From contig JAAOMT010000620.1 of the NCBI GenBank assembly GCA_016748015.1, forward strand, positions 794,914 through 816,916: DNA of 22,003 bases, read 5' to 3'. The DNA comes from Geosiphon pyriformis. Taxonomy: Eukaryota > Glomeromycota > Glomeromycetes > Archaeosporales > Geosiphonaceae. Of the stretch, positions 1 through 9,201 are shown one piece after another (position 1 is the first letter of the stretch; the number at the start of each line of letters is the position of its first letter). The notes beneath the pieces are model-generated. The model was not told the DNA's origin, did no database searches, and worked only from the letters and a program-made list of their open reading frames with translations. A program made the position numbers and the translations under genes.

Positions 1-367
1 ACAAAATTCTATTTCTTTACGTTTCTTTTATTTTTCTCTTTCTTTTCTTATCATAATCATTTGGGTAGCCTACAGACGAGATTCCTGTAGAAGAGTTGAC
101 TTTCACAGCAAAGTAACTACACATTTTTTAGTGAGCTTCCAGACGAGCAATTCCTGGGAAAGAGTTGACGTTTACTACAACGTAACTACATAAAGTAACT
201 GGCACGGAATTGGCCATTCCACTTATAAGCCCAGCGGTTCAAATTATAGGAGATAATTTGAAGATAAATTCAGTTACTGGAGGTTCAACCACATCCAGAA
301 AACGTGAATTCACAGCAAACAAGCATCAACAACATTTAAGAAAAGAGACCAAAAACCTCCGGTAACA
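1..367. other. Non-repetitive left flank without a gene
   Basis: No open reading frame of note and no similarity to the repeats that fill the rest of the window. By my count it holds nine CpG dinucleotides, far denser than the transposon copies. It contains a ~60-bp imperfect direct repeat (separate entry). It ends where homology to the ORF1-only element begins, at about 368. This is probably the local host sequence or a different, undecayed repeat. Confidence 0.6.
65..191. repeat. Imperfect ~60-bp direct repeat, two units
   Basis: Unit 1 (65-124) and unit 2 (131-191) share the blocks CAGACGAG, ATTCCTG, AGAGTTGAC and GTAACTACA in the same order and nearly the same spacing. Unit 2 has a 2-base insertion after CAGACGAG. 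A short run of T separates the units. Function is unknown; it could be a minisatellite or a duplicated regulatory segment. Confidence 0.75.
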
Positions 368-1331
368 CTGTACTGCCTTTGAAATAAGTAATTTGGTCTC
401 CCAAGTTGGTGGCCGTACATGTTTCATTTCTCATTTTCCCAAATCTTATGGATGTTAACACTTTGCTGTAGTTACCTTTGATTCCTTGGAATTTCTGAAT
501 GTTGCTGTGTTAAAGACTGGTATCTTGTGTAATTGCCACATTTGGTGGGAAACTTCTGGATGTTGCCACTGCTACAGGTGTTAAAACTCGAATTATTTGG
601 CTGTGAACTGCAAGATATCATCTTTTCTCCCACTCAAATTCTCTTTTAATGCTTCTGGTGGCCCCAAAGTTTTCAAACTTTTATTTGCTGGATTTAAATC
701 TTACATCTTTGTGGTTCCTCCTGTTGCTGCTGCTGTTAATATGGACTTGAATCTTGGTGGTTCTCCCAAAACTACAACATCTGTGTTGTCTGCTGTTTTT
801 TCTGCTCCCAATTTTGCTGTTGAATCTAGGTTGGTTTCTTTAGAATCCCACCTTAGTGAACTGTCTGTGTTGATAAAGTCCTTGGTTGAGCCTGTTGGTG
901 CTCTGGTTGTATTGGTTACTAAATTGCTGTTTACTCCAACTGCCATGAATGTGTTAGTTAAGGAATGTATAGATGGGTTGGCTAAGCAAAATAAAGACTT
1001 GGCTGCTATTACCACTATGATGCAGAAAAGAATAACACACCTTAAGAAAAAATGTGAATGGGCCTGCTTGGAGGATGAATCAGATGATGATGACATGGTT
1101 GATAATAATAATGATGATGATAAAGATTTTCCAGTCTATGATAATACCTTTAATGTTATGATGCATCTATGAGAAAATCAGCCTTCTGGAATCAAATCCA
1201 GTTCTGATCAGACTGCTAAGTAGATGAGTAGTATGGTTAAGAATAGTCATGAGCTTATATGTATTATGGATAAGATGTATGAATTAGATATGTTTAATAT
1301 ATTAGATAGCAAAGATAGTACTAGCATGTAG
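368..1331 (+). pseudogene. Decayed ORF1 (C-terminal half), copy 1
   Basis: This is the C-terminal half of the family's RNA-binding ORF1 protein. The longest open piece is 597-1172 (191 codons), covering the region just after the CCHC knuckle (LAVNCK), the variable Pro/Ala/Val-rich linker, the predicted coiled coil (VESRLVSLESHLSELSVLI) and an acidic Asp/Asn run. A conserved Trp codon is a TGA stop at 1170-1172, and a second conserved Trp is TAG at 1221-1223. The ancestral stop is TAG at 1329-1331, after the conserved ending STSM. It lacks the N-terminus and RRM and cannot make a functional protein. Confidence 0.8.
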
Positions 1332-1465
1332 TTAGGACTTTCTGTTTATGGTTAGCCGTATCTGATAATTTGTATTATTGGGTGAGCTGGTTTTATGAAA
1401 GTGCCACATTACTGTAGACATAACTAATAAACAACTGATATGGCTACACTTTAACAAAAAAAAAA
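368..1465 (+). mobile_element. ORF1-only non-LTR element, copy 1 (5'-truncated)
   Basis: Homology to the other copies starts abruptly within the RRM-linker region of ORF1 at about 368 and runs through the zinc-knuckle region, coiled coil, acidic part and 3' UTR. AATAAA lies at 1426-1431 and a 10-A tail at 1456-1465. 5' truncation with an intact poly(A) end is the usual product of target-primed reverse transcription. No convincing target-site duplication is seen. The right edge abuts a LINE reverse-transcriptase fragment on the opposite strand; the left edge abuts unrelated sequence, so the locus has been rearranged or the LINE 3' end was lost. Confidence 0.85.
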
Positions 1466-1842
1466 GTACTTTCAATAAGTGTGATTGGTCTGGTGATGTC
1501 AATATTGTCATCCCAGTTTTTTGGCTTTGGAATCAGTATTACTTGTGCTATTTTCCACTCCTCAAACATGTTTGCTGCTTCTATGTAAACATTAAGCAAT
1601 GTTCTCAGTTTAGACTTGGTATTAGGCCCAGCCTTCCTCCAAAGTTCAGCTTGTATGCCTGATAGGCCAAGAGTTTTGTTATGAGATGTGTGGCTTAATA
1701 TGTGTTTGAATTCTTCATTTGTTATTTTAGCTATTACACTATCAAAGACATGATCTGAGATGCTCTTAATTGGCTTAAACCTGTGTTCCCAACTTTTTCA
1801 TAGATCAAGTTTAAAAATTTTTGTTCTAGTTCACCCTTGAGC
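1466..1842 (-). pseudogene. LINE ORF2 reverse transcriptase, N-terminal fragment
   Basis: The minus strand reads as the N-terminal fingers region of a non-LTR reverse transcriptase. The segments EEFKHILSHTSHNKTLG, GIQAELWRKAG, EEWKIAQVILIPKP and ITLIES match the usual layout of linker, 'G.D.i..E.wk', 'W..a.iilIpKp' and 'RPI.Ll'. The sequence stops right after that last motif, before the palm domain, where copy 1's poly(A) tail begins. No YxDD motif is present. An in-frame stop lies upstream, near the junction with copy 2. It is a dead fragment but shows clearly that the surrounding element encoded its own RT. Confidence 0.8.
1832..1842. repeat. Target-site duplication of copy 2, left half
   Basis: CACCCTTGAGC sits directly next to the poly(T) (minus-strand tail) of copy 2. 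The partner at 4263-4273 is CACTTTTGAGC. The two differ at 2 of 11 positions, both C/T transitions. Confidence 0.65.
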
Positions 1843-4262
1843 TTTTTTTTTTTTTTTAGTTAAGTTCACAGTAATATGGCAGTTTTATAAGCCAGCTTAT
1901 CCAATAATACAAAAATCACAAAATGTGACTAACCATAAGTAAAAAGCCCTAACTATATACTAATACTAACTTTGCTACTTAATATATTAAACATATCTAA
2001 TTTATACATCTTACCCATAATACATACAAGCTCATGACTACTCTTAACAAGACTACTCAGCCACTTAGCAGTCTGATCAGAATTAGATTTGATATTAGAG
2101 AATTGAACCTTCCATAATTTTATTATTGCATCAAATGTATTATTATAGACTGAAAATTTTTTTACATCATTATTATCATCATTATTGTCATCCATGTTTT
2201 CATTATCAAATATGTCAAAGTAGACCTTTCCACTTCTTAATTTAATGGCCTCTACTTCCTTTTGCAGCATAGAACTCACAGCACAAACAGCATTAATTTG
2301 GTTTCTCAATCCAATTACACTTTTTTTTATTGCTTCTGCCATAACAGATGGAGTAGATCATAATTTAGTAACCAACACAACCAAAAAACCTACAGACTCA
2401 AATATAAATTTGATCAACAAAGACAGTTCACTAAGTTGGGTTTCCAGAAAAGCCAATCTAGCATTAACAACAACATCTGAACCAGAGGAGACAATAAGCA
2501 ATAGAGGCACAACATCTTTAAAGGGAGCACCAAAAACCAGATTCATATCAGCAGCAGCAGCAACAGGAGGAACCACAAAAATAGCAGTTTTGGCATAGGA
2601 TTTAGCTCCAACAAAAAATGACTTGAAGATATTGAAACCACCAGCAAAATTAGAAGAGAGTTTGGGAGAAAAAGGTGACAACACCTTACAATCCACAGCC
2701 AAATAATCCAAACTTTGACATTTGTAGCAGTGACGACATCCAGAAGTTTTTTACCAGATACAGCAGCCATATAAAGTACCAGTTTTTGAAACAGCAGCAT
2801 TTAAAGATTCTAAGAAATCAAAGATTACCACAGCAAAGCATTAACATTAATAGAAATTAAGGGAGTGGGGAATAAAACATGTACAGACACCAACTTGGAA
2901 TACCAGATTACTTATTTTAAATACAGTGCAGCCAAATAGAAGATTGACCAACTTAGCTTTGAAAGCATCTTTTGAGGAGATAATTTCCTTTTGGTTAACA
3001 ATAGGAAGAATCCTAACACTGTTTTTTTTGACCAAAACAGACCAGTAAAAAAAAGTGATAGCAGCAGAAAAAGTGTCTTTAAAATTAATTACAGCATATT
3101 GCTATAAGCCAGTAGGCTTTAACTTAATAGACATAACAACACCAAAAATGCCAAGAACAGTTTTGATGTTATTGGAAGAGGTACTCAAAAGTATGTCATG
3201 CAGTGCAATTGACAGAGAAGAAGAAGAAACAGAGACCACACCAGAAAATCGTGCAATCTTAAGAGTAGTCAAAAAAACCTCATTACCAATGGCCACTTTG
3301 GTGACACCAATTAGACTCTCTTGAAATGCAAATTCCACACAGAACAACTTAACAGCATTTTGTAAAACTGACTTAAACCCAATACACCCAGGCAGCAGCT
3401 GAAACAAGAAACTAAGAAGAGCCATCTTGATCTTGAATATAGCACCAGGCACAAGAATAGAGGCCACCCATCCAGAGAACTTTTGTTGACCATTTACATT
3501 CATCCAAGCATTATCATCAGCAACACCAGAAACTGAAGAAGAAGTAGATGATTCTATTTTCATCTAATCAGTCCAATCTTTAAGATCATCTAAAATGTAG
3601 GCTGTTTTGCTTTTATGGCAAGAGATAATCTACTAGAGATTACCTCATCAGGCAACACAGCCAGTGGTTGATCTTGCTTTATATTAGGAGTTGAGCCATT
3701 GTTATTGCCATTTATATTAGGAAGAGGGCTGGCTGCTGCTGTAAAGATCTTATCCAAGATCTTATTTGGAACCACAAAGGAGTTCAGTGTGACCATAGCA
3801 GTTGTGACTACTTGCTATTGTTTTTTGGAATTTTTCACCTTTGTGGCCATTTGTGAAGCAGAGATAGTAGTAGTAGTAGTAATAATGAGAGTAATCAGAG
3901 CAAGAAAAACCAATTTGTTGACTGGTTTGTTATTAAAAATCTTTGGGCTTTTGAGATAGTAGAGACAATACTGGAACTAATCCAAATGTGTCTTTTTGAA
4001 AAAACTTTGACTGGTGAAAAACTACTAGACAAAGGTAAAGAAAATAAACCAAAAGCTGCTAAAGGCAGCTTGTCACTAGTATTTTTTAAAAAAAATGTAG
4101 CCAGAACATTTTGTCTAGCTGCTTTAATAACAGAGAGACTCTCTCATATTGAAACTTTATTAGTTACTATAAGAAAAATACTGTTTGCAACTTTTTTACT
4201 CTTAGCTCTAGTCATGGTTATGAAATTTAGGAGAAAAAAAGTTTTTTTAAGTAATTATTATC
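1843..4262 (-). mobile_element. ORF1-only non-LTR element, copy 2 (near full length)
   Basis: About 2.4 kb. The tail is a 15-T run at 1843-1857 on the plus strand. The 5' end carries the family's leader (run of A, ACTTTTTTTCTCC, then TTTCATAACC before ATG). It is flanked by an 11-bp duplication with two transitions and inserted in the LINE ORF2 between the linker and RT. Its 3' UTR is shortened: the usual AATAAA and the TGGCTACATGTTAAC block before the tail are missing. Its ORF1 C-terminal half belongs to the same subfamily as copy 6. There is no sign of endonuclease or RT. Confidence 0.85.
1953..4215 (-). pseudogene. Decayed ORF1, copy 2
   Basis: The start codon is intact: ATG at 4215-4213 begins MTRAKSKKVA, the conserved N-terminus of the family. 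The ORF is broken by stops and frameshifts into pieces at 3796-3590, 3563-3102 (the 153-codon part containing the RRM-like domain), 3035-2847 (RKNSVRILP-like and FIP motifs), 2711-2358 (after the CCHC knuckle, DYLAVDCK) and 2342-1953 (coiled coil, Asp/Asn-rich part, ending SISI). A conserved Trp is lost before the 2711 piece. Predicted ancestral role: binding element RNA in a ribonucleoprotein, as other LINE ORF1 proteins do. This copy cannot encode it. Confidence 0.8.
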
Positions 4263-4273
4263 CACTTTTGAGC
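4263..4273. repeat. Target-site duplication of copy 2, right half
   Basis: CACTTTTGAGC, partner of 1832-1842. It marks the 5' end of copy 2 on the minus strand and the point where the interrupted LINE ORF2 resumes. Confidence 0.65.
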
Positions 4274-5667
4274 TTTTTTGTTTACTAGCTTTTTGATTTC
4301 ATCAGAATTATCATGAAATTTGTCTTTTTTTATAACATAGTCCAGTACTATTCTTTGTTTTTTCTTGTTCAGAATGCTTTTAATCATTGCTTTTTTGTTT
4401 AGCTCAAAGTTTTGTTGTCTTTTGATGATATTGTTCACTATTTGTCTTTGCTATTGCAGTCTGATCTTAGTATACAGTGTAGATCTGTATTTTTTTTTGA
4501 TGCTTAGTAATTCTATAATTAAAAGAGTCATTAGATATGCATTAACTGTTTTAGGTTTTAATTGCTTCCATTTAGCCAACAGCTGCATAATATTGTTATC
4601 ATGCATATCTGCATTGTTTATTCTTATTTGTTTGATTATATCAGCAACAATCCTAACAAGCTTGTAATTCATGCATTTTTTTTTGTGTGTGCAGATTGGG
4701 CTCCCACTTTTTTTTTTGGTAGACAATTAGCAGATTGTAACACAGTCTCCTTGATTATAAGCCACATTTAGTTTAAATTATTATTGCTGTTATTTATCGA
4801 TTTTTTTTGTGCTTCATCTATTAGTTAATTAGTTTCTCTTGCATAGATCTCTTATTAAACTCTAGATGTTTTTTTAACATCTATTATAGTTGTGCTATAC
4901 TTCTTTCTTTCAAATCTAGATTTTTTAGTGCCTGCCAAGATTTTATCAAATCAAATAATTGTTACTACTGCTTTGTAATTAGTGCTAAATGATTTATTAA
5001 CATTAATCACTCTAATATTTGTATCCAGTGAGACTGTAACCACATCAGTAAACACATAGTCCAATCTTCTTTGTACTCTATTTGATGTCCATATATTATC
5101 TGAATTGTTTGCTGCATATATTCCATGTATATTCACCAGATTTATCTGTTGCAGCAATGTTGTAATAGGACATTTTTTTTTCTTGTTTGTGGCAAATGTT
5201 TTTTCAAGTAATTTGAATGCCAAATCTTCATTCAAATTACTTACCATTATGACAATTTTTTTGTTTTGTACAATGTCTGCTAAAAGCTTTCTAATCTCTT
5301 TTGCTACTGTCTTTTCAGTAGTTGATTTTAAAACAAGTATGTACAACCCAACTATGTGTACACTTATTCTACCTTTAAATTTTAATATCAGATGCAATAG
5401 TCTCCTATAATAATCCCTGATTACTTCCATGTAATAAGTCTAGCATTTTCTAACTAGTATACTCATCTCAGTTCTCATTTGTTTTTTAGTGCTTGACTTC
5501 CAAAAGACATGATATTTTTCAATGCCAAAAAACATCTTTTTTTCTTTGAGTAAGGTCAATTTAGTTTCTGTAATGGCCACAAAGTCAAACTGTTTGTCTT
5601 TAATCTATTGTAGTACTTCTTCAGCTTTGTCAGGATTGTTAAGTCCTTTAATATTAATAGTTCCTAT
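4274..5667 (-). pseudogene. LINE ORF2 endonuclease and linker, decayed
   Basis: The minus strand begins IGTINIKGLNN at 5667, a typical EEP/AP-endonuclease start, then DFVAITETKL with the catalytic Glu. The open piece 5430-4951 (159 codons) contains the remaining motifs in order: VHIVGLYIL, then IMVSNLNEDL where the family has GDFN, then RRLDYVFT, then STNYKAVV where the family has SDH. The Asp of GDFN has become Asn, and the Asp and His of SDH have become Asn and Tyr, so the nuclease is inactive. Pieces 4726-4451 and 4438-4274 are the Lys-rich linker before the RT, which resumes at 1842 beyond copy 2. Confidence 0.75.
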
Positions 5668-5719
5668 TTTTTAAATATTATTATTAGCAGTGTTTTGTTT
5701 TAAATTAAAGTTGGATGTA

Positions 5720-7978
5720 CTATATATTATCTGTTTCCATAAATTTAAATTTTCCAGCCATAATACCATTCCAATTATTCTGTTTTTTCATTTGTTTTAG
5801 CAGTATCATAATAATTTTTAGGGTCTTTTTAATTTCATCAATTTTTTTTTTTGAGTTGTATGTCTTTTTTTTCTCCTTTGAGTTATGTCTGGAGGTTATA
5901 TCCTGGTTTGCTTTTTTATTATCCCCTTTTTTCTTCTCTAATATATAACTTGGTAGTAGATTCATCACTTTGTTTTTTTTTTTCTCTACCATTATTCTCA
6001 GTTTGGCAGTCACAGCATTCAGTAGTTTAGCCATTTTATTAATCTGTTGTCTTAATTTATCAATTTCGGCTTTTTATGGCTGGTCTGCTCCCTTTTTTTG
6101 TTGGCTTTCTTTGTTGTTTACTTGTAAACCAGCTTTTTGAAAACCACTTGGATTTGTATTGTTCCTATTTTTAGATAAGTTTAGTGCTGCCATTTTAGCA
6201 TATGATTTTCTCCTAATAAGTTTTTTTGGTACATTTTTTCTAATATACAATTTGGCCAGTCATATATTGTTAGTATCTTTCTTGGTATTCTCCTCCTTTT
6301 TTTTAAGTAAAATAGGGCATTTTGAGACCAAGTGTTTAATCTAATAACAAAAATAACACTCTTTAGCATTAGTAGACATTCAGTGAACCAATGTGTTCCC
6401 AATCATCAAGAGCTTATTAGTAGCATTGTAACAATTGGCTTCACTATCAAACTCTATATAAGTACAGCCCATTTTGGTGTAGTTTCTGCTAGTTCTTGGA
6501 ATAAAGCAAGATTGGACTTTGATTTGATTCAGAGTGGTACTTAGATAGTGGGCAGTACAGTTCTGTAGTAGATCAATAAGTTTAGCTTTCCAGGTTTTCC
6601 TCTGCTTAATAATCTTTTGGGTATCTATCATTGGGTAAATTTTAACTGCATTTTTCCTAATCAGAGTTGACCATTGGTTCACAGCTTTAGTTGCTTTTTT
6701 TTGGTTGTTATATTCAATTACTGCTGACTGCCATTTTCCAGCCACTTTGATTTGAACTTTTTTAACCTCCCCAAATTTTTTTATAACAGTTTCAACTTCT
6801 CTGTCAGAAATACCCAAGAAAATATTTCTAACTAAAACTTTTTTTTGACCAGCCATTTGGTTGACAATGCCATCAAGAATGATTCAATTTTTTCATCTGT
6901 CAGGATTTTTCTGGCTTGATTTCTTCCAGCAATTTGGGAGAAATCTATTTGGATTTCTTGGTTTTTCACCATTACAGCCTCCAAAAGATAACTGATATCT
7001 CCCAACAGATTGTAAATCTACTCCACCTTCTTTTCCATGTTTTTTTCCAGTATGTCCAATATTTGCACAAAAAGCACATGTCTCTTGGTGCCATGAACAA
7101 CAGTTTTTTATCCTTCTTCTTAGTTTGCTTCTATAGACATGGCTTTTTTTCCAAATAATTTGCTACCTTTTTGGTCTGAATTTGGGCTTGACATTCTGCT
7201 TAATAAACTCAATTCAGAGTCTTCCATGTCCTTTACAGTTCGTTCTAAATCAGCTTTATCTTTGTTTATTTCAAATAGATTGTCTATTTGCTCATCAAAT
7301 TTCTCTACAGATTTTCTTTTGTTGATCTTGTCCAAAATCTCAGAATTGCATTTTCTCAAAGTTGTTTCAATCTGCACTGCTCTTTCAACATCTTTAATAG
7401 ACAGTTTGAGTGGTTTATCCAATTTCTTTTGTGATTTTGATGCCTTGTTTTCACCAATCCAAGCTTCTATTTGAAACTTATTACTGTTCTCTCCTTTGTT
7501 AAACATTGGTCACAAGACAAAATTGTTGGTCTGGTCTGTTGTTTTATTAGTAAGTTCCTCTTCAATAATCTGGTTAAATCTTTTTAATAGGCCTTTTACA
7601 CTTATTTTTTCCAAGTGTCTGTATTTTTTATTGGGTTTTTCTTCTAGTCTGTTGTCTGTTAATAGAGAAAAGTCAGCTGCTCTTCAGTGTAAAGCTGTTT
7701 TTTTGATGTATTAGCAATTCTAAAGGGTGTGTCATCTTTACTGCTTGTGTTTACACTTCTAATTGTTCTACTGCTATGTTCAAACCTGAATGAAAATGTT
7801 ATAGGTCTCATATTTTCAACCAGTATTTGGTTTAATATGATTGTGTTATTTCCTTCCTTTCTTCCACTTGGTCTTTATACTCAGTAGTATCTTTGCTTGT
7901 ATTTCTGTTCATAACTGTTGTCACTTCACTATTAGTATTGTTATCAAACACTTTAAAGTCAGTTATAATAATTAAGTG
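5720..7978 (-). pseudogene. LINE ORF1 (coiled coil, RRM, CCHC), decayed
   Basis: Reconstructed only as a series of broken pieces. About 7978-7850 gives a charged N-terminal part. 7506-7120 (128 codons) and the frame after it (ILDILEKNMEKKVEQI) are heptad-rich coiled coil. 6856-6380 (158 codons, starting MAGQKKVLVRNIF) is an RRM-like domain followed by the region with WSTLIRKNAVKIYP and SCFIPRTSRNY. A CCHC knuckle follows at 6358-6317. 6034-5720 is a Lys-rich C-terminal part. The RRM-to-knuckle part aligns by eye with the ORF1-only elements (WSVLVRKNSIRILP, TCFIP). Expected role: RNA-binding chaperone of the LINE RNP. Frameshifts and stops make it non-functional. Confidence 0.75.
6317..6358 (-). 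other. CCHC zinc knuckle of LINE ORF1
   Basis: The minus strand reads C-X2-C-X4-H-X4-C (CYFCY, one stop codon TAG, then IKHLVSKC). The stop at 6343-6341 lies between the second Cys and the His. The spacing is the classic retroviral/LINE gag-type knuckle and matches the spacing in the ORF1-only copies. Confidence 0.8.
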
Positions 7979-8003
7979 TACTTTAATTAAGGATATCTTT
8001 TAG

Positions 8004-8081
8004 AAAAAAAAAAAAAAAAACTATTTTTCTAAATTTGAGACATAGTAAATTTTGTGGTAGCAGACAAAGAAAGAAAAAAGT
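8004..8081. other. A-rich spacer between LINE 5' end and copy 3
   Basis: A run of 17 A (8004-8020) is followed by about 60 bp with no match to the repeats I can see here. It could be the poly(A) tail plus flank of a lost element, or LINE 5' UTR. I cannot assign it. Confidence 0.4.
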
Positions 8082-9201
8082 TTTTTATAGAAATAGAATC
8101 ATCTGCTCCTCTCCCAATTTCTGGTGCTGCTAATAGTGGTGCTTGGATAAATGTGATTTGATTGACTGAAATTTTCTGGGTAGGTGGCCTTTATTCTTAT
8201 GCCTGGTGTCACATTCAAGATCAAGATGGCCTTTTTTAGTTTTTTGTTTTAGCTGCTGCCTGGTTGTATTGGGCTTAAGTCAGTTTCATGAAATGTTGTC
8301 AAGTTGTTCTGTGTGAAATTTGCATCTCAGAAGAGTTTAACTGGTGCCACCAAAGTGGCCATTGGTAATGAAATTTTTTTGACCACTTTTAAGATTGCAT
8401 GGTCTTTTGGTGTGGTCTCTGTTTTTTTCCCTCTCTGTCAGTTGCACTGTATAATGTACTCTTGGGAATCTCTTTTAATGACATCAAAACTGCTCTTGGC
8501 ATTTTTGGTGTTGTTACTTCTGTTAAGTTGAAGCCTATTGGTTTATGACAATATGTTGTAGTTCATTTTGAAGATACCTCTTATGCTGCTACTGCTCTCT
8601 CTTATTGGTCTGTTTTGGTTAGGAAAAACAGTGTTAGAATTTTTTCTATTGTCAATTAAAAGGAAGTTATTTCCTCAAGAGATGCTTTCAAAGCTAAGTT
8701 GGTCAATCTCCCATTTGGCTGTATTGTTTTTGAGATAAGTAATTTGGTCTCCCAAGTCAGTGGCTGTACATGTTTCATTCCTTACTTCCCAGAATTTTAC
8801 TAATGTCAATGTTTTGCTGTGGTTATTTTTGATTCTTTGGAATCTCTGAATGTTGCTGTGTTAAAAACTGGTACTTTGTATGATTGCTGCATCTGGTAGG
8901 AAACTCTTGGATGTCACCACTGCTACAAATGTTAAGACTTGAATTATTTGGCTGTGAACTGCAAAGTATTATTTCTTCTCTCACCCAAATTTTCTTTTAA
9001 TGTTTTTGGTGGCCTCAAAGTTTTCAAACCTTCATTTGCTGAATCTAAATTTTATGTCAAAACTGTTGTCTTTGTGGTTTTTTCTGTTGTTGCTGCTGCT
9101 AATATGAACTTGGATCTTGGTGGTCCTTCCAAACTGCAACACCCATGTTGTCTGCTGTTCTTTCTGCTCCCAATTTTGCTGTTGAATCTAGGTTGGCTTC
9201 T
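8082..9201 (+). pseudogene. Decayed ORF1 of copy 3, segment 1
   Basis: This covers the central part, RRM-like domain, knuckle and post-knuckle linker, with many frame changes. Readable parts are 8304-8531 (CVKFASQKSLTGATKVAIG), the region near 8625 (VLVRKNSVRIF), 8750-8800 (VSQVSGCTCFIP) and 8939-9217 (NYLAVNCK onward; the last few codons fall in copy 4's poly(T)). It ends within VESRLAS, where copy 4 is inserted. Codons for conserved Trp are damaged, for example at the HIW-W site near 8892. Confidence 0.75.
9188..9201. repeat. Target-site duplication of copy 4, left half
   Basis: CTAGGTTGGCTTCT, immediately before the poly(T) of copy 4. The partner CTAAGTTGGCTTCT is at 11639-11652 (13 of 14 identical, one transition). 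Both lie in copy 3's ORF1, and joining across them restores the family's order. Confidence 0.9.

Larger units (their letters stand above)
1466..8003 (-). mobile_element. Two-ORF LINE-type retrotransposon, decayed, split by copy 2
   Basis: Read on the minus strand from about 8003: ORF1 (coiled coil, RRM-like domain, CCHC knuckle, basic C-terminal part), then ORF2 with an N-terminal EEP/AP-type endonuclease, a linker, and the start of a reverse transcriptase. The element is interrupted at 1843-4262 by an ORF1-only element and ends at 1466 inside the RT domain, against the tail of copy 1, so the catalytic RT core and 3' UTR are missing. In-frame stops and frameshifts occur throughout. Family knowledge: this ORF order is typical of L1/Tad-like fungal LINEs. 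The exact clade cannot be set without a search. The 5' boundary near 8003 is approximate. Confidence 0.75.

Noticed and set aside
701-1096. Open frames antisense to ORF1 (701-1096, 13784-14029, 18683-18949, 2245-2598, 9652-9984)
   Set aside because: They are mirror frames of the coiled-coil region. They recur in several copies only because the sense codons rarely give antisense stops, and the ORF1 frame explains the conserved motifs.
370-1470. GTACT at 370-374 and 1466-1470 as target-site duplication of copy 1
   Set aside because: The left GTACT is part of the element: copy 6 has CTGTACTGCC at the same place in ORF1. A 5-base match is also expected by chance.
3986-4288. Plus-strand ORFs with membrane-like composition (3986-4288, 4365-4667, 5105-5410, 5715-5948)
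   Set aside because: Phe/Leu/Ile-rich translation of T-rich antisense of the LINE and copy 2; it does not represent membrane proteins.
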